64,000 bases of DNA from Pyronema omphalodes (GCA_024516155.1 JAJJXM010000019.1:682001-746000), one strand, 5' to 3'; positions 21,667 to 35,613 are shown, counted from the first letter of the stretch. Numbers and translations are program-made. Notes: generated by a model not told the origin, from the sequence alone.

Positions 21667-22906
21667 ACCTAGGATACTCCCCCAGAAACAGTTAAGCATG
21701 GATATTTCTCCGTTGTTGCTGCCTGCTGGTTATGAGCTGGCTAGGGGCTCTGGGGTAATGAGGTTGTCTAGAGACGGTCGAGACGGTCGAGATTGTCGGG
21801 ATGGTCAGAATGGTGGAGGGTCTGTAATCCCGGAAGGTATGGAAGGTATGGAAGGTATGGAAGGTATGGAAGGTATGGAAGGTATACAAACCCACGATAC
21901 CGTGGATTTAAACCGGCATATACGGTCCGCAGCTCCATCTCCTGAACTTATACGGGGTTCTCATGGTTTCCGGCGTAGGGGTAAAGCTGGTGCGTTGAAC
22001 AATGCAGACGGGATGGACATTGATCTTATTAATGGCAGTGAAGGTATGCGAGACTGGGGCAAGGAAGCTACATTACGGGCATCACTGGTACGGAAGCAGC
22101 ATGCTCAAGAACAAGAGCAGAGGTTGGAGATATCAAGACTTTTAGATGAGGTGTCAAAGAAACGAGGACAAGAACCAGAGCTATCATCACAACAAGATCA
22201 AGATCAAAATCAAGATCAACGACCCGAACTAGAACCAGAACCAGGCACTGAGAAACTACAAATACTAGCCACAGTAGCCGAATTATTTTCACGGGGTATT
22301 ATCGGGGGTTCCGGGGGTTCTGGACAGAGTATGAGTACGAATCAACCAGTTGATAATACAACATTAGAAGCTAGATTAGCTGCTATATCCGCTTTAGTTT
22401 CTGGTTCTATTAGGTCTTCAGAATCGTTTGAATCTTTAAGGTCTTCTGCATTGGCATCAGCTGTAGCTCCGGTATCAGCTTCGGCCTCTGCTTCTGCTTC
22501 TGCTTCTGCTTCGGCATCGACATCAATACCAGCTTCGACATCAATGCCAACTTCGGCCCCAACCCCAGCCCCAGCCCCAGCCCGATTCACCACCCGCAAA
22601 GGCGTTTCTTGGCGTTTAATAAACGCCTACCCACGACCCGAAGTATTAGACCACACAGTGGACCCCTACGGTCTCGCTCCAATCTGCGGCTTCGATCTTA
22701 AAGCCCGAGAATGTTGGGGGATAAAGACACCGAAAGCCAAGAGGACAGCGGTCGAGAATGTGCGGGGTCTTTATCCAGAGTGGAGTAAGGAGAAGATCAT
22801 TGAGGAGCTGAGTATGCTTTTGAGGAGGTATAATAGACGAAATGCGCCGAGGAAAATCAGGGATAAGGGGGGATGTATGGTGGAGGTGGCTAGGGTGAGG
22901 GAGTAG
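21659..22906 (+). CDS. Hypothetical low-complexity protein with conserved-looking C-terminal domain
   Basis: A 415-aa frame, family not recognised. The N-terminal half is disordered: a 9-bp repeat at about 21835-21884 encodes tandem EGM units, then Gln/Asp/Glu-rich sequence, then a long Ser-Ala run near residues 275-295 and Ala-Pro repeats. The last about 100 residues are different, with a globular-looking pattern of tryptophans and hydrophobics (GVSWRLINAYPRPEVLD, GLYPEWSKEKIIEELSMLL) and a basic RRYNRRNAPRKIRD patch. That suggests a small nucleic-acid or protein-binding domain, which is inference. The true start is uncertain because an internal MDIS methionine at 21699 is equally plausible. 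Minus-strand frames here are shadows. Confidence 0.55.
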   Translation: MHKPRILPQKQLSMDISPLLLPAGYELARGSGVMRLSRDGRDGRDCRDGQNGGGSVIPEGMEGMEGMEGMEGMEGIQTHDTVDLNRHIRSAAPSPELIRGSHGFRRRGKAGALNNADGMDIDLINGSEGMRDWGKEATLRASLVRKQHAQEQEQRLEISRLLDEVSKKRGQEPELSSQQDQDQNQDQRPELEPEPGTEKLQILATVAELFSRGIIGGSGGSGQSMSTNQPVDNTTLEARLAAISALVSGSIRSSESFESLRSSALASAVAPVSASASASASASASASTSIPASTSMPTSAPTPAPAPARFTTRKGVSWRLINAYPRPEVLDHTVDPYGLAPICGFDLKARECWGIKTPKAKRTAVENVRGLYPEWSKEKIIEELSMLLRRYNRRNAPRKIRDKGGCMVEVARVRE

Positions 22907-23614
22907 GCGAGGGGATTATAATGGGTTCATGGTTTTTGTTTGTTTTGTTTTTATCAGGGTTGGAGTTTGAAGGTTGAGTATCTTTGGGAGGGAGTACATA
23001 ATGTTGTGATGCTTTTATTTCTGGCATGGATATCACTCAAGTTTTAATAGACACTTCTTAATAATCCTTTTTAATGTTCAGTGGTTACATCAACAATATT
23101 TTAGCTGCTATGTAATGTTGCTAACCAACCACATCACATGCCGTACCGCCATGCTAGACTCCAGCGGATATTCATAACATTGCCACACAAAGCTCAACTA
23201 CAGCCTTACAAGTCCCCCTATAAGAACGTGAAGAAAGAAAAAGAAAAGGACAAAACATAAAACGCCCGCAACCATCCCACCACATCGCTGAAAGTCTCGA
23301 AATAAAAATCACTAAGAAAAAAAATGAAAACCAGGAGAAAAAGAGAAAAAAAAGAACCCTCCCCCCCACCTTTGCCATCTTCCATCTCCAGATTTATAAA
23401 ACCTAGTGCTGGAAGAGAAAAGTTGTACAAGAAGCATATGAGGCTCAAAAACACACCAGCGCCTTTAGTCCGGCACATCCATATCGTTGAATTTACTGTA
23501 GAGTTCCTTGAACAACCGGTCGCCGTCTTCAAAAGACTTTAAATCTGCTTGAATTACCCGGTCGGGTCCTGGCTGTGCTGGACTTTGCGGACTACAGTTG
23601 GTTGTTTCGGTATT
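22907..23614. other. Convergent 3' region, hypothetical / ADA2
   Basis: The 3' ends of two convergent genes lie here. No gene seen; an A-rich and C-rich stretch around 23310-23370 creates meaningless long frames on both strands. Confidence 0.5.
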
Positions 23615-25293
23615 CTAAGCCTTACCAATCCATCCTGCCCTCGTGAAAAAGTCGTGAATTTTAGAGATCTTGTTATTATCCTGAAACTGCCAAAGTTTAG
23701 TGATTGATCAAGATGGATGACAGATCAGAAAAAGAGAACATACCCGACAAATATCCTTGGCAGCCTTCTCCTTAAGAATACCACCATGTTTAATAGCTTC
23801 TGATATCAACCTTTCCTTTATACACATGTAAGGTTTTGGTTTAAGCCTGAGACTTGCACATAGCTGTTGTTCTGCTGTGCTGAGGAGATGCAAATCAGTC
23901 GAGTTCTCATTGTTGAGAGATAAAGGCCCGGTGCCGTTAGCCATCTCCTTCCGCTTAACGCCATTAACGACAGCGGGGCTTGGTGACATTGGCGAGGCTG
24001 AATCTTCTCGGTCTCGGGAGAACGATGTGGGAGGCAGCTTTGGTGCAGTAAGAGGGTTGATGGGAGATGTTTCAACTGGTGGAGTTGACTTGACAGCGTA
24101 ACGATGAGCGACTCGGTCAAGTGGCGCAAGCTTGTTTCTAAGAACTTCGCTCTGTATTTTGTTAGCTTAATCCGCACTAATGGTCTCTAGGATCTTGGGC
24201 TGAGTACCCTCTGGACTTTTTCGACCTCGTACTTCTGGCCTGCCTCCAAAGTTTGAATTCCATTTCTTCGCCACTCTTGGAGTTGCGCAACTGCTTGTCG
24301 TAAATTATGTTCTGCCAATAATCCATCTGTAAAGTCGTCGTAGTCTTTTTTATTCATTATTCTAGCAAAAGGTTTAGCTTTGTTAAGAAGCTCTCTTTCG
24401 TCTTTTGTGCGTTTCTTGTCCGCAGCCATGTTCTTTCGGTACTCCAATAAGCCATGCTCGAACATGACTTTTTTTCTTTGGGCACGCTGGGTAAGCTTGT
24501 GGTTGTAAATGTCCATAACAGTACACTTGAGCTCAACCTCTGGCTCAATCGTTCCGGTGCTGGGGTTGATACCGTCACCGGGCTCGAAGAAAAGGTCCTT
24601 GACTGCCATCTCTGCCTCATTATCGAATTCCGTTTCAAACTCTAGACGTCCAGGCATGTATCCTTGAATTTCATGGCATGCTGGAACTGAAGCCGTCGGT
24701 TTCTTCTTAGGTGCAGACGGTGTTGCCTTGACAGCCTCCTCCTTTCTTTGCTCAATCCTCCGTTTCTTTCTGCTCTGGAATTCCTCTCTACTAATATAAC
24801 TAAAGTGGTTGTTCGTAGGGTCCGAATGTTCCGGTAGAGGAAATTTCTCCGAGTAGACATAGGTTTTGAGGTAGTGTTCCCTAACCTCATCCTTGTCACG
24901 TGCACCGCCGATATGATCTGCAATATCCGCCCAAGACCCCAAACCATACATTTCCGCACCTTGCAGCAGCAACAATTCTTCATCTGCACCCCAATCCTCC
25001 GTAAATATAGGGTAGCTGTTCTGCTCGATCACGTGATATGGGTGTGTTGCGCATTTATGCATGCCTGTTTCGGCCCCGGAGGTAAAGCAGGGTACGCAGA
25101 GGTCGTACTCAACACAGACGGTGTGTGCACATCGTATCCTAACCTACGAGTAGTGTTAGTTCGAGAGGTCGGAAGGAGCTGCACAGGCGGGGCTCACGGT
25201 GAATGTTATATCGCCGTTACACGCGTCGCAATGATACCGAACACCCGGCTCAACACGCCCTGGGTGAGCAGCTTTTCGCTTGATAACACCCAT
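23615..25293 (-). CDS. ADA2: SAGA transcriptional adaptor Ada2
   Basis: Model complement(join(23615..23686,23744..24151,24208..25143,25198..25293)), 503 aa. Order of domains: ZZ zinc finger at about 20-70 ([29 protein letters not shown]), SANT at about 79-125 ([33 protein letters not shown]), a basic linker, the conserved central region ([30 protein letters not shown]), and a C-terminal SWIRM domain ending [15 protein letters not shown]. This matches Ada2, which activates the Gcn5 acetyltransferase within SAGA/ADA and bridges to Ada3. All three introns carry GT..AG ends and are required: the first completes the ZZ finger and the last supplies the SWIRM end. Filamentous-fungal Ada2 proteins are about this length. 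Confidence 0.95.
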
Positions 25294-26996
25294 ATCGAGA
25301 GGCTGGTTATGATGCTATATCACGGCTTGAGTTGTGAAGCGTCGCCACTGTAATGATGAAGGTAGAGCGATACGCGCTAACGATGCGGTGACGTGTCCAC
25401 AGTTCGGATGACGGGGTTGAAGCTGAAGGTTTTCCCCGGCGGGGGAAGACTGAACAAGCGAATGCGTCGGAGTAGCAGAGAGGACGAGGAGGTTGTTGTG
25501 CGTGAACGTCGTTGTGGAGTCGCGACAAGCTTCGCTTCTTGTCTCCACAAGTCAGGAGCTTCCGGCGGCGATTGATTGTGGATGCCAAGACTAAGGGATG
25601 GGTACACCCGAAACAACCAGCAAATGGAGCACCAAAGGGCGGTTCATGAATGTTACAAGAGCCTTACAAAATCTTCATAATCATCATCACAGCCTTGAAC
25701 TTGCTGGAAAGGGTTGAATTTATCACTAGAGGAACATTGTCATTTTTAACCAAACGGCGGTGTTGGATTTCTCCGCATTACCAAAAATGATGGATGCAGC
25801 TTGGCGCTAGTAACACAACCTTATTTTTCGCTGGATCTGATCTGGAGAGCTTCGACTTGTTTTTAGAGAGATGGTAGGCGATCGTGTTTTTGGCCGGACC
25901 GTCATATTGAACTGCATCCGGCCGTCTATAAAAAACCCTGCGAAGGAGTATTAACAAAAATCATGATATATTTCAAGCTGCGAACGAGGCATGATAACAA
26001 TTGTTTTGTATAATAATTATAATCTGCGAAGAAAACAATCGCAGGGCCACAAGTGTTATCAACCTCGGCGAGCAGTCCTCGGTAGAAGAGCAAAAACGAA
26101 CAAACGGCCATATGGCTTTTTTTCCATCCAGAACTCGACAGAAACATAGTGTAGCGTTCGTAGATTAGCCTAGATCTGATATTGAAATGGCTTGCCATGG
26201 TCCTTGATAAGACAACGTAATAAGGCCAGAAGTCCGACAGGGACGAGTGCGGGGTTATGAGCAACTGTGGGGGTTTCCTCGGAGATCGCAGAATTAATCA
26301 CTACCGGTCGCTGTTGTTGGCTTATTCAACGTCTGCCAAAATGGGCAGGTATCGACGACTATTTGCTTGCTCTGGCTTTTTCTCCAGAAAATCCCTCCAT
26401 CAGTGTGCGGGCTTGAGAGGAGGCGTTCGATTTAACCGCATCAGATGTGTGCCCAAGGCACGTTTGATAGGAGGGGGCAGACAGTGGTCCCTTCCATATT
26501 ACCGAGCAATCTGGGGAACCCGCGGCGGTCTTGGAGAGGAGAGATGTTGCTTATTGAAGCAAGAGTGATGGGCAGAGAGGGGTGAATGCGTGGGCATGGT
26601 AGGGAATCAGAGGAAATCAGGATACAACTTCATAAACCCCTCATCAGCCTGAGCTTTACAACAAAATGTTCATCTGAAAACGATTATTTTAAACTGAAGT
26701 ATAATTGTTAATTTCAAAAAAAAGTATGTGAAATCCCCTATTGTTTTTAAACAATTTGTTTATCTCTGCTCTTCTCTGCGGATGTATGCCACCATACGCC
26801 ATATCTGTTAGCTCGATGCTCCCGCTTTGGTGCCCCGCAGTCGTCATGGAAGACAAAGCTAACCGCAGCCCGCCAACCTCCACTAGACAGTCCGATCAAT
26901 TGGCTATATCATCACCAGAACCCGCGTCCGTCATCCAATCTAGTTCTTTTTTATCCTCAACCGAAGGTATTCCATCACACATCAACAAAATCAAAA
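25294..26996. promoter_or_regulatory. Divergent region, ADA2 / glucose-6-phosphate isomerase
   Basis: 1.7 kb between outward-facing genes. No other gene recognised; small frames at 25926-26264 and 26257-26568 lack domains. Confidence 0.45.
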
Positions 26997-28718
<1,722 letters not shown>

Positions 28719-29149
28719 ACATGGAGGGACAATGAAATATAATGTGGTTATGTAATTTGGATGCCGAGAAAGGGGGGGGGGGGGGCGTCTGCTTTGTTTT
28801 TGTTTGTTTCGTTACCTTTGAATTCTGTATGGGCTTTATCGGGAGTTTTTGTTTCTTTGTAAGGGGACGATGAGTTTTATATCTAAATGTCTTTTTTATG
28901 AGAATTATACCACGGCAGTGGATATCTTGAAGTTTATATAGTCATCTAAAGTTTAAACCTTTCTTACGTGATGGTGTCGTTCGTAATTATTCATCATCTC
29001 CGACAAGCGGTACATATGACAACCGAGATCGTGATTCATGCATGAAGTTACCCATGTTGTGACCCAGCTGGTGAAAACCGGGTACATACCAATACAAGCG
29101 CCATGCGTGCGCCAACCTATCAACCCGCCCCTACGGCAATGCATTTGTA
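28719..29149. other. Spacer with G14 homopolymer
   Basis: 3' flank of GPI. Holds an uninterrupted run of 14 G at 28772-28785; no gene. Confidence 0.6.
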
Positions 29150-30598
29150 TATGGAGGTCCAAAAGAATTTTGCCACAAAACCAATACTCCATGCACGTCG
29201 CATGCACAACATCCAATAAGTACACATTCCACTACCTGAATTACAAGCCACAAACACCGCTGACTAAACCACAGGCTGTGGCGCTCCATAAAATCGGAAG
29301 CGCGCAGCAAGTACATTTGTTATCTCAATGGCACAGAATATTTTTAAGCGCAAATAAAACAATCGTCAAATCGATGATATCGATATTTTACAGCGCGCAT
29401 AACACAGTGGTTAGAAAAAAATGAACAGAAAGGCAGTAATGCTACATAACATTTTGTACAACAGCGCGGACAACAGTAAATAATGACCAGTAAAATGTAG
29501 AGATTGTCTTGGGTTCGGGGCTAAGAGTAAGATATTAGAGAATTAGAGGTATTACTATTTTTAACACTAGCAGAGAAGAAATCAAGACCTTACTGTTGTG
29601 AATATGACTTGAAACAAACAATAAAGTCACCATCAGTACGGTTCTTGCCTTCATTTTTTCTTTATTTTGTCTTTTTCTCTACATATTCTTGCTTATTATG
29701 TCCATGAACATTTCTTGAGCTCCTTTAATAGGTCAATGTTGATATGTATGTCACAAAACTTGCAAAAATACATCACACATATAGGATTAGTATTACTCTC
29801 GCATCCAAAAGAATCACACATAGCATTCTGAATAAAAAAAACCCTAAATGTAAAACCTAAAAATCGCTTATGATGCCACGGAGAAAAAATGATTTCACAA
29901 TTAATCAAATTAAAACGCCTCGCATTTCCCTGCCTTCGACCGCCACTAGATCATTCCACTATGTATATACAGTGAAGAAAGAAAGCATTAAATATACATG
30001 GAGCAGCCGCTTCTCAAGGCAATCAACCGTGATACCATTCCGTTGCCAAAAGAAAAGTCTGATGTTTCTATGAAGTTTCGATAAGTCCTGTGGTGTTGCT
30101 ATGGGGGAAGTACTACGATAGCTCAGATTACCAGCAAGAAATTCGTTTTTTCCACTCCAATTATTTACTATTCTTAAGTCTGTAATGTAAAATATTATCC
30201 TGCATCACTCCAGTTGTATTTATTCATCGTACCGATTGCTTTATCTGCACTCATAGCATATTCTGTTCGATCTAAATCACCATTATCTCAACAGCCACTG
30301 CATAACCGTCCATCAATTTTTTTAATGACAACTGTGCTATTTGCGCTTTATAGTCTTGATATCGCTTACCTAACCATTGTTTAATTTTCGGTTAAGAATA
30401 TTTTGTACCATTTGGACAACCACTATATGTAATGCGCATTTCCGTGGTTTAGTCAGCGGTGTGGTATGGTTGGGGCAACAGTGTCTGTGGCTGGTGGGTG
30501 GTGTGTACTAGAAAGTACAGTAGTTAGATGTTGTGCATGGGACGTGCATCCGGTGCTGGTTTTGTGGCAAAATTCTTTTGGCTCTCCATGTATATATT
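29150..30598. mobile_element. Degenerate element with about 65-bp inverted ends
   Basis: The left end (29150-29222) and the right end (about 30525-30598, reverse complement) share a long block: ccaaaagaattttgccacaa, then an imperfect part, then catgcacaacatc. I estimate roughly 80% identity by eye. The outer ends are TATA-rich. The 1.45-kb interior is AT-rich without a transposase. This fits a decayed or non-autonomous TIR transposon; no clean target-site duplication beyond TATA is evident. It could instead be two independent inverted insertions of one small repeat. Confidence 0.45.
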
Positions 30599-31879
30599 GG
30601 GGGCAGGGGGGGGGGGGGGGGGGTTGAACAGTCGAGGCAGCGAAGATCAGCAAACTCGAGCCTTACTTTAATGAGGCCCCCCGCGGAGAATAGACGCTCG
30701 GGTGCGGTAAATGGAATACCCGGAGCTTTGGTATCCCATTGGCTAATAGCAGCGTTTTTAATATATGTACAATACAGTCAATTAGGATATATCTCCAGCT
30801 CGCATGGGATAAACATACGGTGCGGAATATTCGGAATTTATGCCGCGGAACCCTTTTTGATTTTGAGTTTTTTTGTCCGGCGGTAGGAGGAGGGAGCAGA
30901 GGTAGCTGCGAGAGTGCAAAGTCTAGTCGGCCTCATGTACCATTCTGACTTATCTTATATACAAAAGCTTTATTCGCAAAAAGAGGAATGAATGATTATT
31001 ATTCTCGGTTTATCGAGCGCACCGTTAATTCGTTTCATTTGTTTTGAGTTTATCAAAACTCATGGATCATTTCCCTTACATACTTTCATAGTTATACCTT
31101 TGAAACTCCGAGATTTGAGATACGTACGGGGTAAGGGATCTGCTCTGAGAGGCAGAATCATATATATGATGGCTGTAGTCCATCAATGTACATATGGTGA
31201 TCTGATGCCGCATCTGCAGCGCCCCAGAATCAGATCGCGAGCCTGGATTGGGTATATGGTAAAGGGCAAACGAAAATGGATATCAAGCGGGATTTAATCG
31301 GAAATTATCTATTACACTGGGTAAATAATCACGAAAACTGTACTTAAGTACATATATATCGAAAGTACATGCGTAAATGCATTAGATGTGGTGCACCTAG
31401 GTTCTTCATTTCTTATGATCAATCCCCCTATATATCGATTGACAGAAGAGGTAGCAGAATACAGAATAACTATTTCAAGGCATGTATGGAAAATTGAAAA
31501 CCGTTCATTAGCAGAAGAAAGTTTTACTGATTCCTTTTTTTTTCAAGGGTTGCTGACAGGACATCATATTGTTAGCAAGCTATCTAAATGCTCTGGTGCC
31601 ATGGAGACGGTTTACCTTGCACATATCGTTGCATGATGGGGCGAAGAAGAGCATCAGCATGTACACTACTGTAACAAGATGCTAGTGGCCCTGGCTTGTA
31701 AATCACAGATTGATGTGATCGACTTCCCAGAAATAGGAAGCCGAGGAAGTATGAGATTTTGAGATTTCACTAGCTCGATTCAAATTTTTCGAACTTGAAT
31801 GCATCATAACGTTGAAATATCAACTTGACTCTGGCAAAAACTTACGTCCAAAATAACGAGCCACAAAATATTCTGAACA
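30599..31879. other. Spacer with G16 homopolymer
   Basis: A G run of 16 lies at 30608-30623 directly beside the inverted-end element. The rest is AT-rich; the frame at 31388-31636 has no recognisable domain. Confidence 0.5.
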
Positions 31880-32135
31880 AGTTATTAAAATATCAATAGC
31901 AGTTCCAGCCATAATGATGATGTGGCATGAGGCAGGCACAATAAGCAGTAACTGACGCGGAATTTAACACGTCAATAGCTTGCACAACAAATGGTCGGAA
32001 CAGCTGGATAATCTGCTGACTATTCTTAGTGATCACAATGACAGGCTACGAGGAACCGTCTAACGTGGGCTCCTTTGCTGTGCAGTCATTCGGACGTCAA
32101 TTTACGCTGTAATATGTGCGAACAACGATACTGGT
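31880..32135 (+). repeat. Duplicated segment, inverted relative to 41785-42040
   Basis: Matches the reverse complement of 41785-42040 through tagcttgcacaacaa, gaggaaccgtc, tttgctgtgca and cgttcgg/cattcgg blocks. Its left edge even keeps codon-level similarity (ccagccataatgatgatgtgg against ccagccgtaatgatgaagtgg), so the ancestor contained the end of a reading frame. Confidence 0.55.
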
Positions 32136-32349
32136 TCACTAGTGCCAACAGGACAATAGGCATGTAATCCAGTCGTATCAATGTATATCTTTGCAGTCGG
32201 TATTATGACCAGTTTTGGTGAGTATTCGTTTTAATATAAGATTCAAGCGGTGTCTCTCATGGTATCAGTTTTGAACACCTGGATGCCGTTGTCATCCGGA
32301 ATCTGGATGGAAGAATCTGTCATTGTATTATGTGTACTAGATTAGTGCA

Positions 32350-32725
32350 ATTTAATCTTGGACGATGAAGGTATGACAATTGATAGAGCCACGTTGATAT
32401 CCTTGAAAACACCAGACTATAGTTTGCAAATTCTACGGCCTGAAAATATACATTCGATGATTAAGATGGCACCACGACATACTCCTGGATGGAGACTGTA
32501 CTATAATCTTACAACCTCTGGCATAGAATATAGATCGAAAAGGAATAGCCCCACTTAAAACCCGAAGATCTAAGGAAAGGTGGGCGTGCAGACGAACCTA
32601 CATACAACATCTGCTTACCGTCTCTCACTCTCACCCATAACCAAGTTTTTTCATCCGAAAGCTTCACAGTTTCTTATTCACCACGCATATCAAGATACAC
32701 TTATAACGACCCCCGCCCCTCAATC
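32350..32725 (+). repeat. Duplicated segment, direct copy of 42668-43180
   Basis: Shared landmarks in the same order and orientation: ttgatagagccacgttga, ggcct.aa, actcctggatg/actcgtggatg, aaaaggaatagcc, taaggaaaggtgggc, then catttgcttgccg/catctgcttaccg and accacgcatat. In the second copy this lies upstream of the gene at 43362, so it may be a copied promoter region. Confidence 0.55.
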
Positions 32726-33028
32726 GTGGGATACACTTACACTGCTTGATATATCACAGGTTACCAACACAAGTTATTTCAACTATTATCCATTGTTCTC
32801 GCAGAATTAGTTCTTTTTACGTACGTTCTTATTCCTTCGTATGGATTGTCATACAAACAACTTTTATGACTAATTTTTTCTTCCATCTCACCCAACATAT
32901 ATTACCCTTTCAAAACTTCAATTCTAACTCAGTGCACCATACTATTTTAGGACCCGCGGTGTGTCTCCAGTTTTTCATTCCGACAACGCAGCTCGACGGA
33001 TGCAAGCATACGAAATCTTCCAAAAAAG

Positions 33029-33911
33029 ATGTTGGTCATTGAAATCGTTAATCTCTGTCTTACTATTCTCCTTGTGTCTTCGAAAACAACAATCATTGTC
33101 AAAAATATTACTCGATTCTGGAGATGGATGCGTTATGCAGGGAATGTTGAAACAACAATCGACGTTGAACGTGCAGATACACCTGAGCTACCATCTGCTG
33201 AGGCGGTCATACCTCTCAATAATCAACTTGCAGTGGTTGGACCTGGCACCGCAATACCAGATACATCTCACACGTCGGCAACCGAGCCATAGGCAACCCA
33301 GCAATCGGCTACCCAGCCAACGGCTACCCAGCCAACGGCTACCCAGCAAACGGCTACTCAGCCAACGGCTACCCAGCAAACGGCTACCCAGCCAACGGCA
33401 ACCCAGCCATCGGCAACCCAACCATTGGCTACCCAGCCATCGGCTACCCAGTCATTGACGGCCCAAACCATGTTGTCACAGGGAATTTTTCTTCCGTCAG
33501 TACCAATGCAAACTTGAACCTCAGACCTAACGGTAATGCCATCTCAAGGATCCGTAATTACACCGAGTGTATGACAGCCGCCAGTAACGGTCACCGGAGT
33601 AGGTCAATCAGAAATGGTAACTCCAATCAACCTATCTGTTACAGTGGGTAGACAAAGTTTTGTATGTTCTAGTTACACCGTTTATTCATATTTTTTCTGG
33701 CAACTTTTCAGGTACTGATAACGCATTGCGCGTAGAATATCCCACTATTTTTTACAACACCTGGAGTTTTGTCCGAGAACCGGAAGGAATGCATCTGTAC
33801 AATAACCAGAAATTAAACGAGTTGCTGAAAAAACTTCTATATATCTTGTATGTATTCCACCTTGTTCCATCAGGCATCCAAATTCTTGATTATGTCATGA
33901 AAGGCTTCTAA
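33029..33911 (+). pseudogene. Broken gene with TQP pentapeptide repeats
   Basis: The frame starting at 33029 is open to 33658 except for three in-frame stops (TAG 33290-33292, TGA 33515-33517, TGA 33572-33574). It has a hydrophobic start (IEVNLCL-like membrane segment), then about 12 tandem 15-bp units at 33284-33460 encoding T-Q-P-T-A, then Thr/Val/Pro-rich sequence ending at a GTATGT donor. A downstream exon-like frame after a TTTTCAG acceptor at 33712 reads TDNALRVEYPTIFYNTWSF. The first stop is a single-base change of a TCG repeat codon to TAG. Family unknown; the layout suggests a surface or adhesin-like protein, which is inference. The minus-strand frame over the repeat is an artefact. 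Confidence 0.55.
33284..33460 (+). repeat. 15-bp coding minisatellite
   Basis: About 12 units of cagccaacggctacc with single-base variants (ccaacg/caaacg/ccatcg). Length is a multiple of three, so copy-number changes keep frame. Confidence 0.9.
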
Positions 33912-34514
33912 TACTTAGTTCTGTTCTAATATTCAGGGTTTCTTACAATATTCTACTTCCCAAGCAGGTGCAGCCCTCAAGCCTAAACGGTAAATCATTT
34001 CTTTAGTTTATCGAGAGAAGTTTCTTTCATAGTGGCGGTACTAAATGACATTTCTTGTGTTGATTGTTGAAGGGTTTTATTTGAGAGTGTATTTTTAGAG
34101 TAAGTGGTTTTTTAGGACTACATAGAAATTTTGGAGGGCATATTGAAGCTGGATAGCGCTACTAGATATGGAAGGGTTTAGGACGGAAATTTGAAAAGGT
34201 ATTGAGGAGCTTTTACCGGTAATGCGACGGTTATAGTGGCCGAACTTTGATTTTAATATGTGTACGATTGGGCTTTTTGTGGTTGTGGAAGAGATATATG
34301 TCTAGCGGCCCTTTTTGTTTTCATTATAAATTATATCTCACCGTGTAATATGGACCATTCAAAGGATACTCCAAGGACGTTAGAGGAGGTTGAAGTTTAT
34401 CTTCCTTTCTATCTCCACCTCTACGTCTGCAAGTTTGCCCTTTCCTTACCTTCTTCCCCTACCTTTCTGAATCTTTGGTTGCGCCCTAAAATTCAGACTT
34501 CCCAGTCGTACAAA
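33912..34514. other. AT-rich spacer
   Basis: No gene recognised between the TQP pseudogene and the hAT relic; the open frame at 34260-34721 is not domain-bearing and runs into the relic. Confidence 0.5.
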
Positions 34515-35270
34515 CCGGTTCAAAACGACGACCAAAACGGACTGTACGGACTGTTGGAATATGAGAACTGTACGGCGGCCCAGTTCAGTTTATGTCAGTA
34601 TTATAAACTGGTTAAACTGCGAAAACCAGTTAACCGAATGCAAGGCTTGGCAAGCCAGGTGAACTGTTTAAACTGGGAGTACTGGTTTGTTCAGAGGAAC
34701 TGGTTTATGAAGGGGCAATAAATATTATTCCGTGCATATATAACAAAATTCTATCCTAATTGGGTCGCCCGAAATCATAACTGACGCCAACGATTGACGC
34801 TCTTGAGTCCCTCGATGGCCTCCAGAGTATCTGCCTGCATCGAATGGCGGTCTGATATGATGATTCGCTTGTATTCCGAAAGCAGCAGCTCAGACTCGAC
34901 AGTCATTGCGGGAACTGAGAGCATGTTTACCGCCATTTCGTAAAGGTTGGGAAATCTAGTTACCAGAAGCTGGTGGAACAAGGAGGGTTGAAATACTGGC
35001 AGGCTCGGCCATTGGTGGGTTCAAACGAGGTTGAATACATTATTTAGTCCTGTATGCACTGGCTCCCAATGCGGTTAAACTGGTTTGTATTTATCGAGTC
35101 CGTTTAATCAGTGCACTGCAGTTACCTGGTTCTATGGACTCCACAAAACTGAACCAACTGTGTATCCGGGACACCAAAACTGTACCAACTAACTGTGAAT
35201 TGTCAGCTCAGTTTACCTCGTTTACGATTTTACCCGGTAAACTGGTTATACGGTTAAGAGGTTTGCTCAA
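34515..35270 (-). mobile_element. hAT-family transposon relic
   Basis: Both flanks (34515-34720 and 35040-35270) are full of short aactgg / gtttaaactg motifs in both orientations, like the subterminal repeats of hAT elements. Between them, on the minus strand, 34775-35010 encodes a hAT C-terminal dimerisation fragment: WPSLPVFQPSLFHQLL, TRFPNLYEMAVNMLSVPA, SELLLSEYKRI. This follows the family pattern of a tryptophan-led block, then FP.L..MA...LS.PA. The catalytic part of the transposase is gone and the fragment opens after an in-frame stop, so it is dead. Confidence 0.65.
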
Positions 35271-35562
35271 ATTTCTTCATCTGGACCTCTTCTTCCATCG
35301 CACCCTCCACGTGGAACTCTCCTTCTCTAACCCTCCTTCAACCTTGGCCTCAATCTCTTCCACCTCTTCCACCTCGTCCACCCTCTTCACCTCATCTTAC
35401 ATCTCGTCTTTCACCTTTTTTTCATCCATCCTTCTCAAAACTCATCCAAACTTCCATCTCCACTCCCAACCCACCCGTTTTACACTTTTGGTTTAGATTG
35501 CACTTCTAAAATTTTCAGTCTCGACTTGGAACTCTATAGAACCACCACTTCTGGAACTACCG

Positions 35563-35613
35563 CTTCCACTTCCACTTCCACTTCCACTTCCACTTCCACT
35601 TCCACTTCCACTT
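35563..35613 (+). repeat. CTTCCA microsatellite
   Basis: About eight and a half tandem copies of cttcca. Confidence 0.9.

Noticed and set aside
23218..23542. Phe/Leu/Ser-rich minus frame and Lys/Pro-rich plus frame
   Set aside because: Low-complexity A/C-rich intergenic DNA between two convergent genes.
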